Positions 15,480-23,520 of a stretch of 26,597 nt of DNA are shown here, piece after piece. The notes beneath the pieces were generated by a model that did not search any database, was not told the origin of the DNA, and was given only the letters and a program-made list of their open reading frames with translations. The translations under genes and the position numbers were made by a program. Position 1 is the stretch's first letter; each line of letters begins with the position of its first letter. The stretch covers positions 1-26,597 of the forward strand of contig JAZSBO010000013.1 of the NCBI GenBank assembly GCA_045602425.1, in the 5' to 3' direction. Source of the stretch: RGIG9608 sp045602425. GTDB taxonomy: Bacteria > Bacteroidota > Bacteroidia > Bacteroidales > Paludibacteraceae.

Positions 15480-15487
15480 TAACTTTG
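15480..15487 (+). promoter_or_regulatory. Promoter -7 element of the YihY-TerB/DnaJ-S41 gene group
   Basis: TAACTTTG matches TAnnTTTG and lies 24 nt upstream of the ATG at 15512. A possible TTG start at 15485 falls inside this box, which argues for the downstream ATG. Confidence 0.6.
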
Positions 15488-15511
15488 ACACGAAATAAAA
15501 AACAGACATTT

Positions 15512-16852
15512 ATGGAAAACAAATCATTAAAAGATAAAATCATGAGCGTTTGGACATTTCTCACTGTCGGCATTTGGCGAATTACGGAAAACGAACTATC
15601 CAAGTCGAAACGCTTGTCGATACTGCTTCTCAAAAAATTGATTCTCTCGCTCCGGGAGTTTTTCGAAGACAACTTGATGATAAAAGCATCGGCACTTACC
15701 TACAACACGCTGCTTGCCATTGTGCCTATTTTGGCACTTATCATTGCCATTGGCAAAGGTTTTGGCATGCAAAATTCTATCGAAGAGTTTGTTTCGGGCT
15801 TGTTTGCCACCAATCAAGAGTTGCTCCCTTACGTTATGAATTTTGTAGGAAATTACCTCAATCAGGCTCAAGGCGGACTTTTTGTCGGTATCGGCATTGC
15901 CGTATTGCTGTGGTCGGTGATGAGTATGTTCCGACAAATCGAAACCAACTTCAACGATGTGTGGAATGTACAAAAATCGCGGTCCATCATTCGGCAATTT
16001 ACCACCTATTTGTCGTTGATGTTGCTCGTGCCGGTACTTATTGTATTGGCAACAAGTTTGTCAAACATGATTGATCCTTACATCGAATACATGACTCAAA
16101 AAACGGAAAATTTGTTCCTCTCTCGAGTATACAAAACGCTGATAACGTTGCTTCCGTTTTTTGTCTATTGGTTGCTTTTTACGTTTGTTTTCGTTGTCAT
16201 TCCAAACACAAAAGTAAAATTCTTGCATGCACTTTTTGCAGGAATCGTTACGGGAACGTTGTTCCAAATTTTTCAATACCTGTACATCAACGGACAAATC
16301 AACCTCACCAAATACAATGCCGTTTACGGAAGTTTTGCATTTTTGCCTTTACTCCTTTTTTGGCTACAAATTTCGTGGGTGATAGTGCTTTATGGGGCAA
16401 AACTGAGCTATGTGAGTCAGAACATAGCTTTTCATAACTTCGAGAAAGAGACCAAAAACATCAGTCGCAGGTTCAAAGACTACGCCACGACCATTGTTTT
16501 GAAAGAAATCATTGTGCAGTTTGACAACAATGCGGCACCCGTTTCCGACCAAGACATCGCCAACAAATACAACATTCCGATAAAACTTACACAAAATATT
16601 TTGCACTTGCTGACCAAAACCGAAATTGTAAGAGAAACTTACATCGAACAAGCCAACACAAAAACCTACGTTCCTGCTCTCGACACGCACAAAATCACGT
16701 TGGCATTGCTCATCGAACGTGTAGAAAATCTTGGAGACGAAAATTTCAAACTAAAAAACTGCGAAACTTCAAATCACATTTGGGAAAAACTTGCGGAGGC
16801 AAAAAAAAGTCATATCACGCAACTAAATTCGATTTTAATTAAAGATTTATAA
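15512..16852 (+). CDS. YihY/BrkB family inner-membrane protein
   Basis: A 446-residue polytopic membrane protein of the YihY (former 'RNase BN') family, whose biochemical role is unsettled. Features are KASALTYNTLLAIVPILALIIAIGKGFG (first membrane segment with the conserved ALTY), a segment at GLFVGIGIAVLLWSVMSMF, IRQFTTYLSLMLLVPVLIVLATSL, LLPFFVYWLLFTFVFVVIPNTKV and LPLLLFWLQISWVIVLYGAKLSYV. The last 120 or so residues are soluble and resemble a winged-helix region (NKYNIPIKLTQNILHLL). The ATG at 15512 was chosen because the upstream TTG would overlap the promoter. It is first in a plus-strand group with the TerB-DnaJ protein and the S41 protease. Confidence 0.9.
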   Translation: MENKSLKDKIMSVWTFLTVGIWRITENELSKSKRLSILLLKKLILSLREFFEDNLMIKASALTYNTLLAIVPILALIIAIGKGFGMQNSIEEFVSGLFATNQELLPYVMNFVGNYLNQAQGGLFVGIGIAVLLWSVMSMFRQIETNFNDVWNVQKSRSIIRQFTTYLSLMLLVPVLIVLATSLSNMIDPYIEYMTQKTENLFLSRVYKTLITLLPFFVYWLLFTFVFVVIPNTKVKFLHALFAGIVTGTLFQIFQYLYINGQINLTKYNAVYGSFAFLPLLLFWLQISWVIVLYGAKLSYVSQNIAFHNFEKETKNISRRFKDYATTIVLKEIIVQFDNNAAPVSDQDIANKYNIPIKLTQNILHLLTKTEIVRETYIEQANTKTYVPALDTHKITLALLIERVENLGDENFKLKNCETSNHIWEKLAEAKKSHITQLNSILIKDL

Positions 16853-16922
16853 CTTCTTGCAGGATTGTTTTTAAGGAGAAAACCGATATTTTCGCAAAAA
16901 AAATTAAAAAGGGAAAGAAAAC

Positions 16923-17654
16923 ATGTCATTAGGAAAATATCTTTTTGCAGGCGGACTTGGATTTGTTCTTGGCGGACCAATCGGAGCCGTTGTAGGCGTT
17001 GTTCTGACGTCGATGCTATCTGGCGAAAAAGAATATAAAACCACTGCCTCGTCGAGAAAACAAACCGTTCAAGGCGATTTTCGCATGGTGCTTTTGTTGC
17101 TTTTTGCAAGCGTAATGAAGACCGACGGAGAGGTTAAAAAATCGGAACTGAACGTTGTAAAACAGTTTCTTGTAAGAACCTTTGGCGAGCAAGGAGCATT
17201 GGAGGCTTTGCAGCTGCTGAAAGAGTTTTTGAAACAAAACTACAACGTTTCCGAGATTGCCCAACAAGCAAGTTTGTACTTCAACTACTCGCAACGCACC
17301 GAACTTGTGCATTTGCTTTTTATGATTGCCGCAGCCGACGGAGAGGTTTCCGAAAACGAAATCCGCATCATTCAATCTGCTGCACGACATTTGGTTTCTA
17401 TTGGCGATTTTGAGTCCATCAAAGCCATGTTTGTAAAAAACAAAGCGAACACCGATTGGGCTTACACCGTTTTAGGAATCGACAAAAATGTTACCAACGA
17501 CGAACTCAAAAAAGCCTATCGGAAAATGGCAATGAAGTTCCACCCCGACAAAGTAAACAACCTTGGCGAAGACATCAAAAAACAAGCCGAGGAAAAATTC
17601 AAAGAAATACAAAAAGCCTACGAAGCCATAAAACAAGAACGAAATATCGCTTAA
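16923..17654 (+). CDS. TerB-DnaJ protein, DjlA-like membrane-associated co-chaperone
   Basis: A 243-residue protein with three parts. A glycine-rich hydrophobic N-terminus (about 7-32, GGLGFVLGGPIGAVVGVVL) probably inserts in the membrane. A TerB-like helical domain (about 52-165) carries two acidic DGE motifs at 68-70 and 139-141. A C-terminal J domain (about 178-240) has the HPD motif at 207-209, needed to stimulate Hsp70 (DnaK) ATPase activity. The layout is that of DjlA. A purine-rich stretch (aaaaagggaaag) precedes the ATG. The S41 protease gene starts 3 nt after its stop, so the two are probably cotranslated and may share a protein-quality role (inference). Confidence 0.92.
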   Translation: MSLGKYLFAGGLGFVLGGPIGAVVGVVLTSMLSGEKEYKTTASSRKQTVQGDFRMVLLLLFASVMKTDGEVKKSELNVVKQFLVRTFGEQGALEALQLLKEFLKQNYNVSEIAQQASLYFNYSQRTELVHLLFMIAAADGEVSENEIRIIQSAARHLVSIGDFESIKAMFVKNKANTDWAYTVLGIDKNVTNDELKKAYRKMAMKFHPDKVNNLGEDIKKQAEEKFKEIQKAYEAIKQERNIA

Positions 17655-17657
17655 AAT

Positions 17658-19268
17658 ATGAATATAAAAAAACTACTCTGTTTATCCATTTTATGTTGCT
17701 TAGTAATACGTACAACAGCAAATGATTCGAATTTTGAAATTTCAAAAAATGCAGACATTTACAATTCGGTGATGCAAGAATTGCAACTTTTTTATGTTGA
17801 CAGCATCGACAACGAAAAGCTGACCGAGAAAGCTATCAACGCAATGCTATCGACATTAGATCCTTACACTACGTTCATTCCTGAAAAACAAAACGAAGAA
17901 CTCAAAAGAATGACTTCTGGCGAATATGGAGGCATCGGGTCGGTAATTATGCAACACGGCGACAATGTAGTCATTTCTGAACCTTACGAAGGATTTCCTG
18001 CACAAAAAACAGACCTGCGTTGTGGCGATATCATTGTTGCCATTGATGGAAAAAATGTAGAAAAAAAATCGACAGCCGACATCAGTGCTATGCTAAAAGG
18101 TGCTCCAGGCACATCGTTCAAAATAGAGCTAAAACGACCTGGCGAGAAAAAAAACATAAAAAAAACACTTGTTCGTGAAACAATACAATTTCACCCCATA
18201 AGTTATTACACTACTTTTTCCGACAGCATTGGCTACATTCTTTTATCGGAATTCAACGACAAAGCCTACTCCGAGTTCAAATTGGCTTTAACACAACTCA
18301 TTGAGAAGAAAAACATTCGAAGTCTGATTATAGACCTACGTGGCAACGGCGGAGGATTGATTGACGAAGCTGTAAAAATAGCAAGTCTCTTTGTTCCAAA
18401 AGGCACCGAAATAGTATCAACAAAAGGCAAAAACAACGAGGACGGTTTCTCATACAAAACAAGCAGGGAGCCGCTTGCCCCTAATCTACCATTAGCTATT
18501 TTGGTGGACAGATCGTCGGCATCGGCGTCCGAAATCTTATCAGGAGCTTTTCAAGATTTAGACAGAGCAGTTATTTTAGGCGAGCGTACATTTGGTAAAG
18601 GTTTGGTGCAAAGCATTCGACCTATCAAATACAACGGTTTTCTAAAAGTTACTACAGCAAAATATTACACGCCAAGTGGTCGTTGCGTACAAGCTATCGA
18701 CTATGCTCACCGCAACAAAGACGGAAGCGTTGGACGCATCCCCGACAGTCTGACAAATGTATTCACTACCCGACTTGGGCGAACGGTCAGAGATGGTGGT
18801 GGCATTCTGCCCGACTCGGTTTTCTCCGAAGAAAAGCAGTCTATCAACATCGCTTTTTATCTCTACACTCAAAATATCATTTTCGATTATGCAACTTTGT
18901 TTGCAAAAAAATATAAACAAATAGATTCTCCCGAAACTTTTTCTATCTCTGCAAAAGACTACGAAAATTTCATGGAATTCGTTCGTGAGAAAAGCCCAAA
19001 ATATAATCTTCAAAGTGAAAACACGTTGAAAGATTTAGAAGAAATCGTCAATTTCGAAGGTTATAGCGAGCAAGTGAAAGAAGAAATTCAATCGCTTCGC
19101 GAAAAGCTGAAACCCAATCTCGACAAAGATCTTTTGTTTTTCAAAAAAGACATCGAAGATTTGTTAAACTACGAAATCATAAAACGTTACTATTTCCAAA
19201 AAGGTACTATTCGCTACGGTTTACGCAACGACAAATGGCTAAAAAAAGCCATCGAAACGCTGCAATAA
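17658..19268 (+). CDS. S41 family C-terminal processing peptidase with PDZ domain
   Basis: A 536-residue exported serine protease of the CtpA/Prc type. A signal peptide (about 1-21) is followed by an N-terminal helical region with STLDPYTTFIPEKQNEEL. A PDZ domain follows at about 85-165 (GEYGGIGSVI, CGDIIVAIDGKNV), then the S41 core (about 175-345) with LIIDLRGNGGGLIDEAV. The catalytic pair is Ser289 in DRSSASASEILSGAFQD and Lys314 in GERTFGKGLVQ; the 25-residue spacing is that of known CtpA enzymes. A helical C-terminal extension of about 150 residues completes it. It should trim periplasmic or envelope proteins. It lies directly after the TerB-DnaJ gene and upstream of the B12 riboswitch. 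Confidence 0.93.
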   Translation: MNIKKLLCLSILCCLVIRTTANDSNFEISKNADIYNSVMQELQLFYVDSIDNEKLTEKAINAMLSTLDPYTTFIPEKQNEELKRMTSGEYGGIGSVIMQHGDNVVISEPYEGFPAQKTDLRCGDIIVAIDGKNVEKKSTADISAMLKGAPGTSFKIELKRPGEKKNIKKTLVRETIQFHPISYYTTFSDSIGYILLSEFNDKAYSEFKLALTQLIEKKNIRSLIIDLRGNGGGLIDEAVKIASLFVPKGTEIVSTKGKNNEDGFSYKTSREPLAPNLPLAILVDRSSASASEILSGAFQDLDRAVILGERTFGKGLVQSIRPIKYNGFLKVTTAKYYTPSGRCVQAIDYAHRNKDGSVGRIPDSLTNVFTTRLGRTVRDGGGILPDSVFSEEKQSINIAFYLYTQNIIFDYATLFAKKYKQIDSPETFSISAKDYENFMEFVREKSPKYNLQSENTLKDLEEIVNFEGYSEQVKEEIQSLREKLKPNLDKDLLFFKKDIEDLLNYEIIKRYYFQKGTIRYGLRNDKWLKKAIETLQ

Positions 19269-19287
19269 TCTTACCATATCACCGTAG

Positions 19288-19306
19288 GGACGCACTGCGT
19301 GAGTCC
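19288..19306 (+). repeat. Small inverted repeat after the S41 gene (GTAGGGACGCA type)
   Basis: The arms ggac-g-cac and gtg-a-gtcc form a hairpin with one mismatch and a 3-nt loop, without a T tract. The sequence around it (gtagggacgcactgcgt) looks like the GTAGGGACGCA palindromes scattered between genes in many bacteria. It may be such a remnant or a weak terminator. Confidence 0.4.
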
Positions 19307-19343
19307 AATTTATTTATAGACCTATTTTTATAAAAAAAATCAC

Positions 19344-19351
19344 TATCTTTG
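19344..19351 (+). promoter_or_regulatory. Promoter -7 element of the B12 operon
   Basis: TATCTTTG matches TAnnTTTG. Transcription would begin a few bases downstream, just before the cobalamin riboswitch. No clear -33 box is seen. Confidence 0.65.
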
Positions 19352-19355
19352 CCAC

Positions 19356-19537
19356 CGCAATGAGGAGCTCTCACGGAAGATTTCTTCACAAAGAGTGAAA
19401 AGGGAATTTGGTGAAAATCCAAAACAATACCTGTTGCTGTGAGTCCTTTTTTTGAGGTTTATTGCATTCTTCTGCCACTGGCAAAAATGCTGGGAAGGCG
19501 CAATAAACAGGGACAAGTCAGAAGACCTACCTTGCTG
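19356..19537 (+). ncRNA. Cobalamin (adenosylcobalamin) riboswitch
   Basis: The conserved blocks of the class appear in order: ggtgaaaatcc (19410-19420) in the gggaat..ggtgaaaatcc P3-P4 region, then ctgttgctgtgag, gccactgg (19474-19481), tgggaagg (19491-19498) and the B12 box agtcagaagacctacc (19516-19531). GCAA at 19357-19360 can pair with TTGC at 19532-19535 to close P1. The element starts right after the promoter and sits upstream of four B12-uptake genes, so B12 binding should lower their expression. The ends given are approximate. Confidence 0.93.
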
Positions 19538-19558
19538 CAGTAAAATGATTTTAAAACC

Positions 19559-19729
19559 GCAGGATAACGGGCAAAATCGAAACTATTTTTTTCTATCGAT
19601 TCATATTGAAAAGGTAAACGTTGGTAAAAAAAATGCCAATTTGCTTTATCGTCAATGAGAAAGGTGTCGGAAATAAAAATGTTTTGTCGTGTCCTTGCGT
19701 GCAAAAGTTGCAGGATACGACTTTTTTTT
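19559..19729 (+). terminator. Intrinsic terminator and possible antiterminator forming the riboswitch expression platform
   Basis: The arms 19686-19698 (gtcgtgtccttgc) and 19710-19721 (gcaggatacgac) form a stem of about 12 bp with one bulge and one G-U pair, followed by eight Ts (19722-19729), 38 nt before the first operon ATG. The upstream segment gcaggata (19559-19566) repeats the start of the right arm and could pair with the left arm instead, giving an antiterminator. Control by transcription termination is inferred. Confidence 0.75.
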
Positions 19730-19767
19730 AATTTTTATAATATTTATTAACAATTAATTTTTTTAGT

Positions 19768-20691
19768 ATGAAAACATTAAATTTCAAAACATGGGTAATG
19801 CTACTTTGTGTAGCGAGTATGACAATTTTCGCTTCGTGTGAAAACGACGGTAACGAACCTGACGACCCAACAAAAGGTGAACAAACCGAACAAAAAGATC
19901 CAACCGTAAACAACGGGAACAACGGCGAAGAAAATCCTGAGCCAAGTGAACCCAAACCATTGTACGAACTCCGAGTTCTTACTTTCGAAGACAACGACTA
20001 CAAAGGGACGGAAGGAGAAAACTATTGGTCTTCGTTTATCCCTACCGATGGTCAGTATGGCAACGGAAATGGACGATATTCATGGTATGACGAAGGGAAC
20101 ACTGAACTTTCATTTACACCATCGGCAACAGCGGCATTCCCCGGTTATGGTGGACACGCTATTTCCAACTATGTAGGCAACGACCTTTCGCAAGGGACTT
20201 ACACATACGACTTACAAGCCTACAACGTAACAAGTGGAGTCAACAATTCTGAAAACTTCTGCGTTCACTTTGGATACATCGACGATTCGGGTATGGGAAT
20301 GCAAAACGAATTGATATATTTTGAATTTGGAGATGGCGTTGCACGTACTATTGACCACATGTACGTAACGAACACTACTTACGTTTACAACATACTTGAA
20401 AATGGCGATGGCTGGATGGTACCAACTGGCGGTGTTACGGACGAATGCTGGTTCAAAATTGTAGCTTACGGTTATAATGGCTCAGAAGCTACAAATAGCA
20501 CAGAATTTATCCTTTGGGAAAATGGTGTAGGTGTACAGGATTGGACGAAATGGGATTTGTCTGTTTTAGGTAATGTAACTCGCGTGGAATTCAATCTTAT
20601 CGGTAGCGACGAATTATATGAAAGCGGATATGGGCTTGGAGCTCCGGGTTATTTTGCTTACGATGATGTAGCCGTTCGTTTCGATAATTAA
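19768..20691 (+). CDS. DUF4465 surface lipoprotein of the B12 operon, BtuH-like
   Basis: A 307-residue lipoprotein with a signal peptide ending in the lipobox FASC (Cys24), an acidic start (CENDGNEPDDP) and a charged linker to about residue 65. The globular part (about 70-307) shows DUF4465 features: AISNYVGND, YVTNTTYVYNILENGDG, CWFKIVAYGYNGSE, WTKWDLSVLGNV and the end GYFAYDDVAVRF. As I recall, Bacteroides BtuH proteins, which bind cobalamin at the cell surface, are of this family; that link should be confirmed. It is the first gene after the riboswitch, which strongly supports a corrinoid-binding role. The next gene starts 15 nt later. Its leader is nearly identical in DNA to that of the FISUMP gene at the right edge. 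Confidence 0.85.
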   Translation: MKTLNFKTWVMLLCVASMTIFASCENDGNEPDDPTKGEQTEQKDPTVNNGNNGEENPEPSEPKPLYELRVLTFEDNDYKGTEGENYWSSFIPTDGQYGNGNGRYSWYDEGNTELSFTPSATAAFPGYGGHAISNYVGNDLSQGTYTYDLQAYNVTSGVNNSENFCVHFGYIDDSGMGMQNELIYFEFGDGVARTIDHMYVTNTTYVYNILENGDGWMVPTGGVTDECWFKIVAYGYNGSEATNSTEFILWENGVGVQDWTKWDLSVLGNVTRVEFNLIGSDELYESGYGLGAPGYFAYDDVAVRFDN

Positions 20692-20706
20692 CACTATTTT
20701 TGCAGT

Positions 20707-22422
20707 ATGAAAAAATTGTTTTTCCTTGCAGTAACCATTTTCGCCTTCTGCTCGTGCAACATCGATGAAGAGTTTACGATTGAAAATCCGAAAATCATTC
20801 TCGACAACGAATCGGGCATTTATTCAACAAAGGTTGGTCGCACAATAACCATTTCGCCTCGCTACGAAAATGCAGAAAATGCCGTTTTCACTTGGAGCAT
20901 AAACGATTCTGTTATTGCAACCACACCAACTCTGCAATTTTGCAGTAATACGTTGGGCGAATTTTACATTTCTATTCAAGTAGAAAACGAAGTTGGCAAG
21001 GAAAAACGCGAAATTCGTGTCGATGTAGTCGAAGTAGAAATTCCAATTGTTTCTCTTGCCAATGCCGAGAAAGGCTTTATTTTGGCGTTGAATACAGAAA
21101 TGAAGTTCACAGCTTTGGTGAGAGAAACTTCACTCCCAACAACTTACTCGTGGCAACTAAACGGAGAAGTAGTAAGTAACTCACTTGCTTATACTTTTTT
21201 GGCAAAAGAACTTGGTAATTACACATTAATTTTTGAGGCAGAAAACGAAGACGGAGCTGACCAAATCGAGACAAAAATCGAAGTGGTAGAATATGCTCCC
21301 GCTTCTTGGTATTTTGAGAAAACCGATTATCAGTTGGTTGCCGGTCGCATTATTGAAGTTGGTCCAACCGAAACGCAAAATTTAGAGAATGCTACTTTTT
21401 GCTATAAAATTGGAGAAAACATTGTACAAGAAGGCAAGCAACAAACTTGGATGTGTAATTTGACACAAGTAGGAAAACACGAAGTAACTATTACAGCAAA
21501 AGTTGCTCAAGGAGAAAAAATCGAAACGCTAACACAAACCCTAAATGTCAATGTAATTTCTTACAGCGAATTGAATTACAGAGCAAAAACTGAAAACTCC
21601 AATGCCAACTGGAACAAAGTTTTCGAATACACACCTGCTCCGGGGCAATTTATCAACGAACTTAAAACTGGAGGTTTCGATGGTAGCCAAACCACTCCAC
21701 AAGCCGCTGTTGTATATGCAGAAAATCGGCTTTCGGCAGGCAATTGGGTTTCGCTTGGAGGCTTTGGGGGTTACATTGTAGTTGGTTTCGATCACAGCAT
21801 CGACAACACAGACAACTATGACTTTGCCGTTGTTGGGAACTCTTTTTCTGGCTCTTCGGAACCGGGCATTGTGTGGGTAATGCAAGACGAGAATGGCGAC
21901 GGACTTCCCAATGATAATTGGTACGAATTGCTCGGGTCTGACACCGAAAGTGCTTCTACCATAAAAAATTATGCCGTAACCTACTACCGACCAAGTGGCG
22001 AGCAGATGTCGGTGCAATGGACCGACAACCAAGGAAATTCGGGTAAAATTGATTATCTAAAAACGTTTCATAACCAGGATTTTTACTACCCGAACTGGAT
22101 TAACGAAATGTCTTACACTTTACGAGGTACACGCCTAACGGCACACAACTACGACAAATCGGGCAATGGCTCCAATTGGATTCTTCCTGAATACGATTGG
22201 GGATATGTCGACAATTTCAGCTCTACCGATCGCACTTCAACCAATAGCAAAGCAAATAGGTTTGACATATCGAATGCCATTGATGTCAACGGAAATTTGG
22301 TTGAAATGGATTTTATCGATTTTGTAAAAGTGCAAACTGCCGTAAACTCCAAAAGCGATTGGCTTGGTGAAATGTCTACCGAAGTTGTAGGATTTTTCGA
22401 TTATAGCATGAAAAAAGAATAA
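20707..22422 (+). CDS. Large Ig/PKD-like lipoprotein of unknown function in the B12 operon
   Basis: The 571-residue product has a short lipoprotein signal peptide with lipobox FCSC (Cys17), then acidic residues (NIDEE). Three Ig- or PKD-like beta domains follow at about 27-111, 112-197 and 198-287; each has a Trp- or Tyr-containing core and a repeated ending (GEFYISIQVENEVG, GNYTLIFEAENEDG, GKHEVTITAKVAQG). The C-terminal domain (about 295-571) is distinct: aromatic- and glycine-rich, with GGFGGYIVVGFDHSI, DFAVVGNSFSG and a DENGDGLPND loop (394-403) that looks like a calcium site. I recognise it as a type found near Bacteroidales B12 genes but know no assigned function. Position between the DUF4465 and BtuG-like genes suggests surface corrinoid binding or receptor assembly (inference). 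Confidence 0.85.
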   Translation: MKKLFFLAVTIFAFCSCNIDEEFTIENPKIILDNESGIYSTKVGRTITISPRYENAENAVFTWSINDSVIATTPTLQFCSNTLGEFYISIQVENEVGKEKREIRVDVVEVEIPIVSLANAEKGFILALNTEMKFTALVRETSLPTTYSWQLNGEVVSNSLAYTFLAKELGNYTLIFEAENEDGADQIETKIEVVEYAPASWYFEKTDYQLVAGRIIEVGPTETQNLENATFCYKIGENIVQEGKQQTWMCNLTQVGKHEVTITAKVAQGEKIETLTQTLNVNVISYSELNYRAKTENSNANWNKVFEYTPAPGQFINELKTGGFDGSQTTPQAAVVYAENRLSAGNWVSLGGFGGYIVVGFDHSIDNTDNYDFAVVGNSFSGSSEPGIVWVMQDENGDGLPNDNWYELLGSDTESASTIKNYAVTYYRPSGEQMSVQWTDNQGNSGKIDYLKTFHNQDFYYPNWINEMSYTLRGTRLTAHNYDKSGNGSNWILPEYDWGYVDNFSSTDRTSTNSKANRFDISNAIDVNGNLVEMDFIDFVKVQTAVNSKSDWLGEMSTEVVGFFDYSMKKE

Positions 22423-22452
22423 AAACAACCTTTTCCAAGAAACAAAAAGTAA

Positions 22453-23520
22453 ATGCCATATAAAATTAAAATACTACTTTTCGTATTCTTCACTTCATTC
22501 TTCTTTGTAGGATGCATGGAGTGGGAATACGGTTTGGAAGAGGAGTTTTCGGCAAGTGGGAAAGGGCTTTTTATCACCAACGAGGGGAATTTTCAGTATG
22601 GAAATGCATCGCTCTCTTACTACAATCCCGAAACAAAAACCGTTGAAAATGAAATTTTCTACCGTGCCAATGCCATGAAACTTGGCGACGTAGCGCAATC
22701 GATGATCATCAGAGACGGAATAGGATGGATTGTTGTCAACAATTCGCATGTGGTTTTTGCCATCGACATCAACACGTTCAAAGAAGTTGGGCGGATTACC
22801 AACCTTACTTCGCCACGCTATATGCATTTCACTTCCGATGAAAAGGCCTACATTACACAAATTTGGGACAACCGCATTTTTATTGTCAATCCAAAACGTT
22901 ACGAAATAACGGGCTATATCGATTGCCCCAATATGACCACCGAAAGCGGTTCTACCGAACAAATGGTACAATATGGGAAATATGTTTTTGTAAATTGCTG
23001 GTCGTATCAAAATCGTATTCTAAAAATAGATACCGAAACTGATAAAGTTGTAGATGAACTCACCGTCGGCATTCAACCCACATCGCTCGTTATGGACTGC
23101 AACAACAAACTTTGGACCATAACCGACGGTGGCTACGAAAGTTCTCCCTATGGTTACGAAACACCTTCTCTTTACCGCATCGACGCCGAAACTTTTACTA
23201 TCGAAAAACAATTCAAATTTGCATTTGGCGATGCTCCATCGGAAGTGCAACTCAACGGCACAAAAGACAAAATCTATTGGATAAACAACGATATTTGGGA
23301 AATGGACGTTACAGCCAATTATCTGCCAATAAAACCATTTCTGCCCTATCAAAAAACCATTTACTATGGACTTACCATTTGTCCACGCACAGGCGACGTG
23401 TACGTAGCCGACGCCATTGATTATTGTCAGCAGGGGAAAATTTATCGCTATTCAAAAGAAGGCGAACTTATCGACGAATTTTATGTAGGAATTATCCCCG
23501 GAGCATTTTGTTGGAAATGA
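22453..23520 (+). CDS. btuG: BtuG-like beta-propeller lipoprotein (DUF5074/YncE-like), vitamin B12 capture
   Basis: A 355-residue lipoprotein with lipobox FVGC (Cys21). The mature part begins with GLFITNEGNFQYGNASLSYY, a typical DUF5074 start, and continues as repeated WD/YVTN-like beta-propeller blades: VNNSHVVFAIDINTFKEVG, RIFIVNPKRYEITGYI, RILKIDTETDKVVDEL, SLYRIDAETFTIEKQ and GKIYRYSKEGELIDEF. The Bacteroides BtuG proteins are seven-bladed propellers that bind B12 very tightly and sit over BtuB as a lid. Homology plus the riboswitch and the adjacent receptor make this the likely role. Its stop TGA overlaps the ATG of the receptor gene (ATGA), suggesting translational coupling and matched amounts of both proteins. 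It starts 30 nt after the previous gene. Confidence 0.88.
   Translation: MPYKIKILLFVFFTSFFFVGCMEWEYGLEEEFSASGKGLFITNEGNFQYGNASLSYYNPETKTVENEIFYRANAMKLGDVAQSMIIRDGIGWIVVNNSHVVFAIDINTFKEVGRITNLTSPRYMHFTSDEKAYITQIWDNRIFIVNPKRYEITGYIDCPNMTTESGSTEQMVQYGKYVFVNCWSYQNRILKIDTETDKVVDELTVGIQPTSLVMDCNNKLWTITDGGYESSPYGYETPSLYRIDAETFTIEKQFKFAFGDAPSEVQLNGTKDKIYWINNDIWEMDVTANYLPIKPFLPYQKTIYYGLTICPRTGDVYVADAIDYCQQGKIYRYSKEGELIDEFYVGIIPGAFCWK

Noticed and set aside
20695..20702. TATTTTTG, a match to the -7 promoter consensus, between the first two B12 operon genes
   Set aside because: It is only 5 nt from the next ATG and the operon already has a promoter and riboswitch upstream; an AT-rich chance match is more likely.
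23424..23516. A 31-residue N-terminal extension of the receptor
   Set aside because: It overlaps the BtuG-like gene, is Arg-rich and would bury the signal peptide that starts cleanly at 23517.
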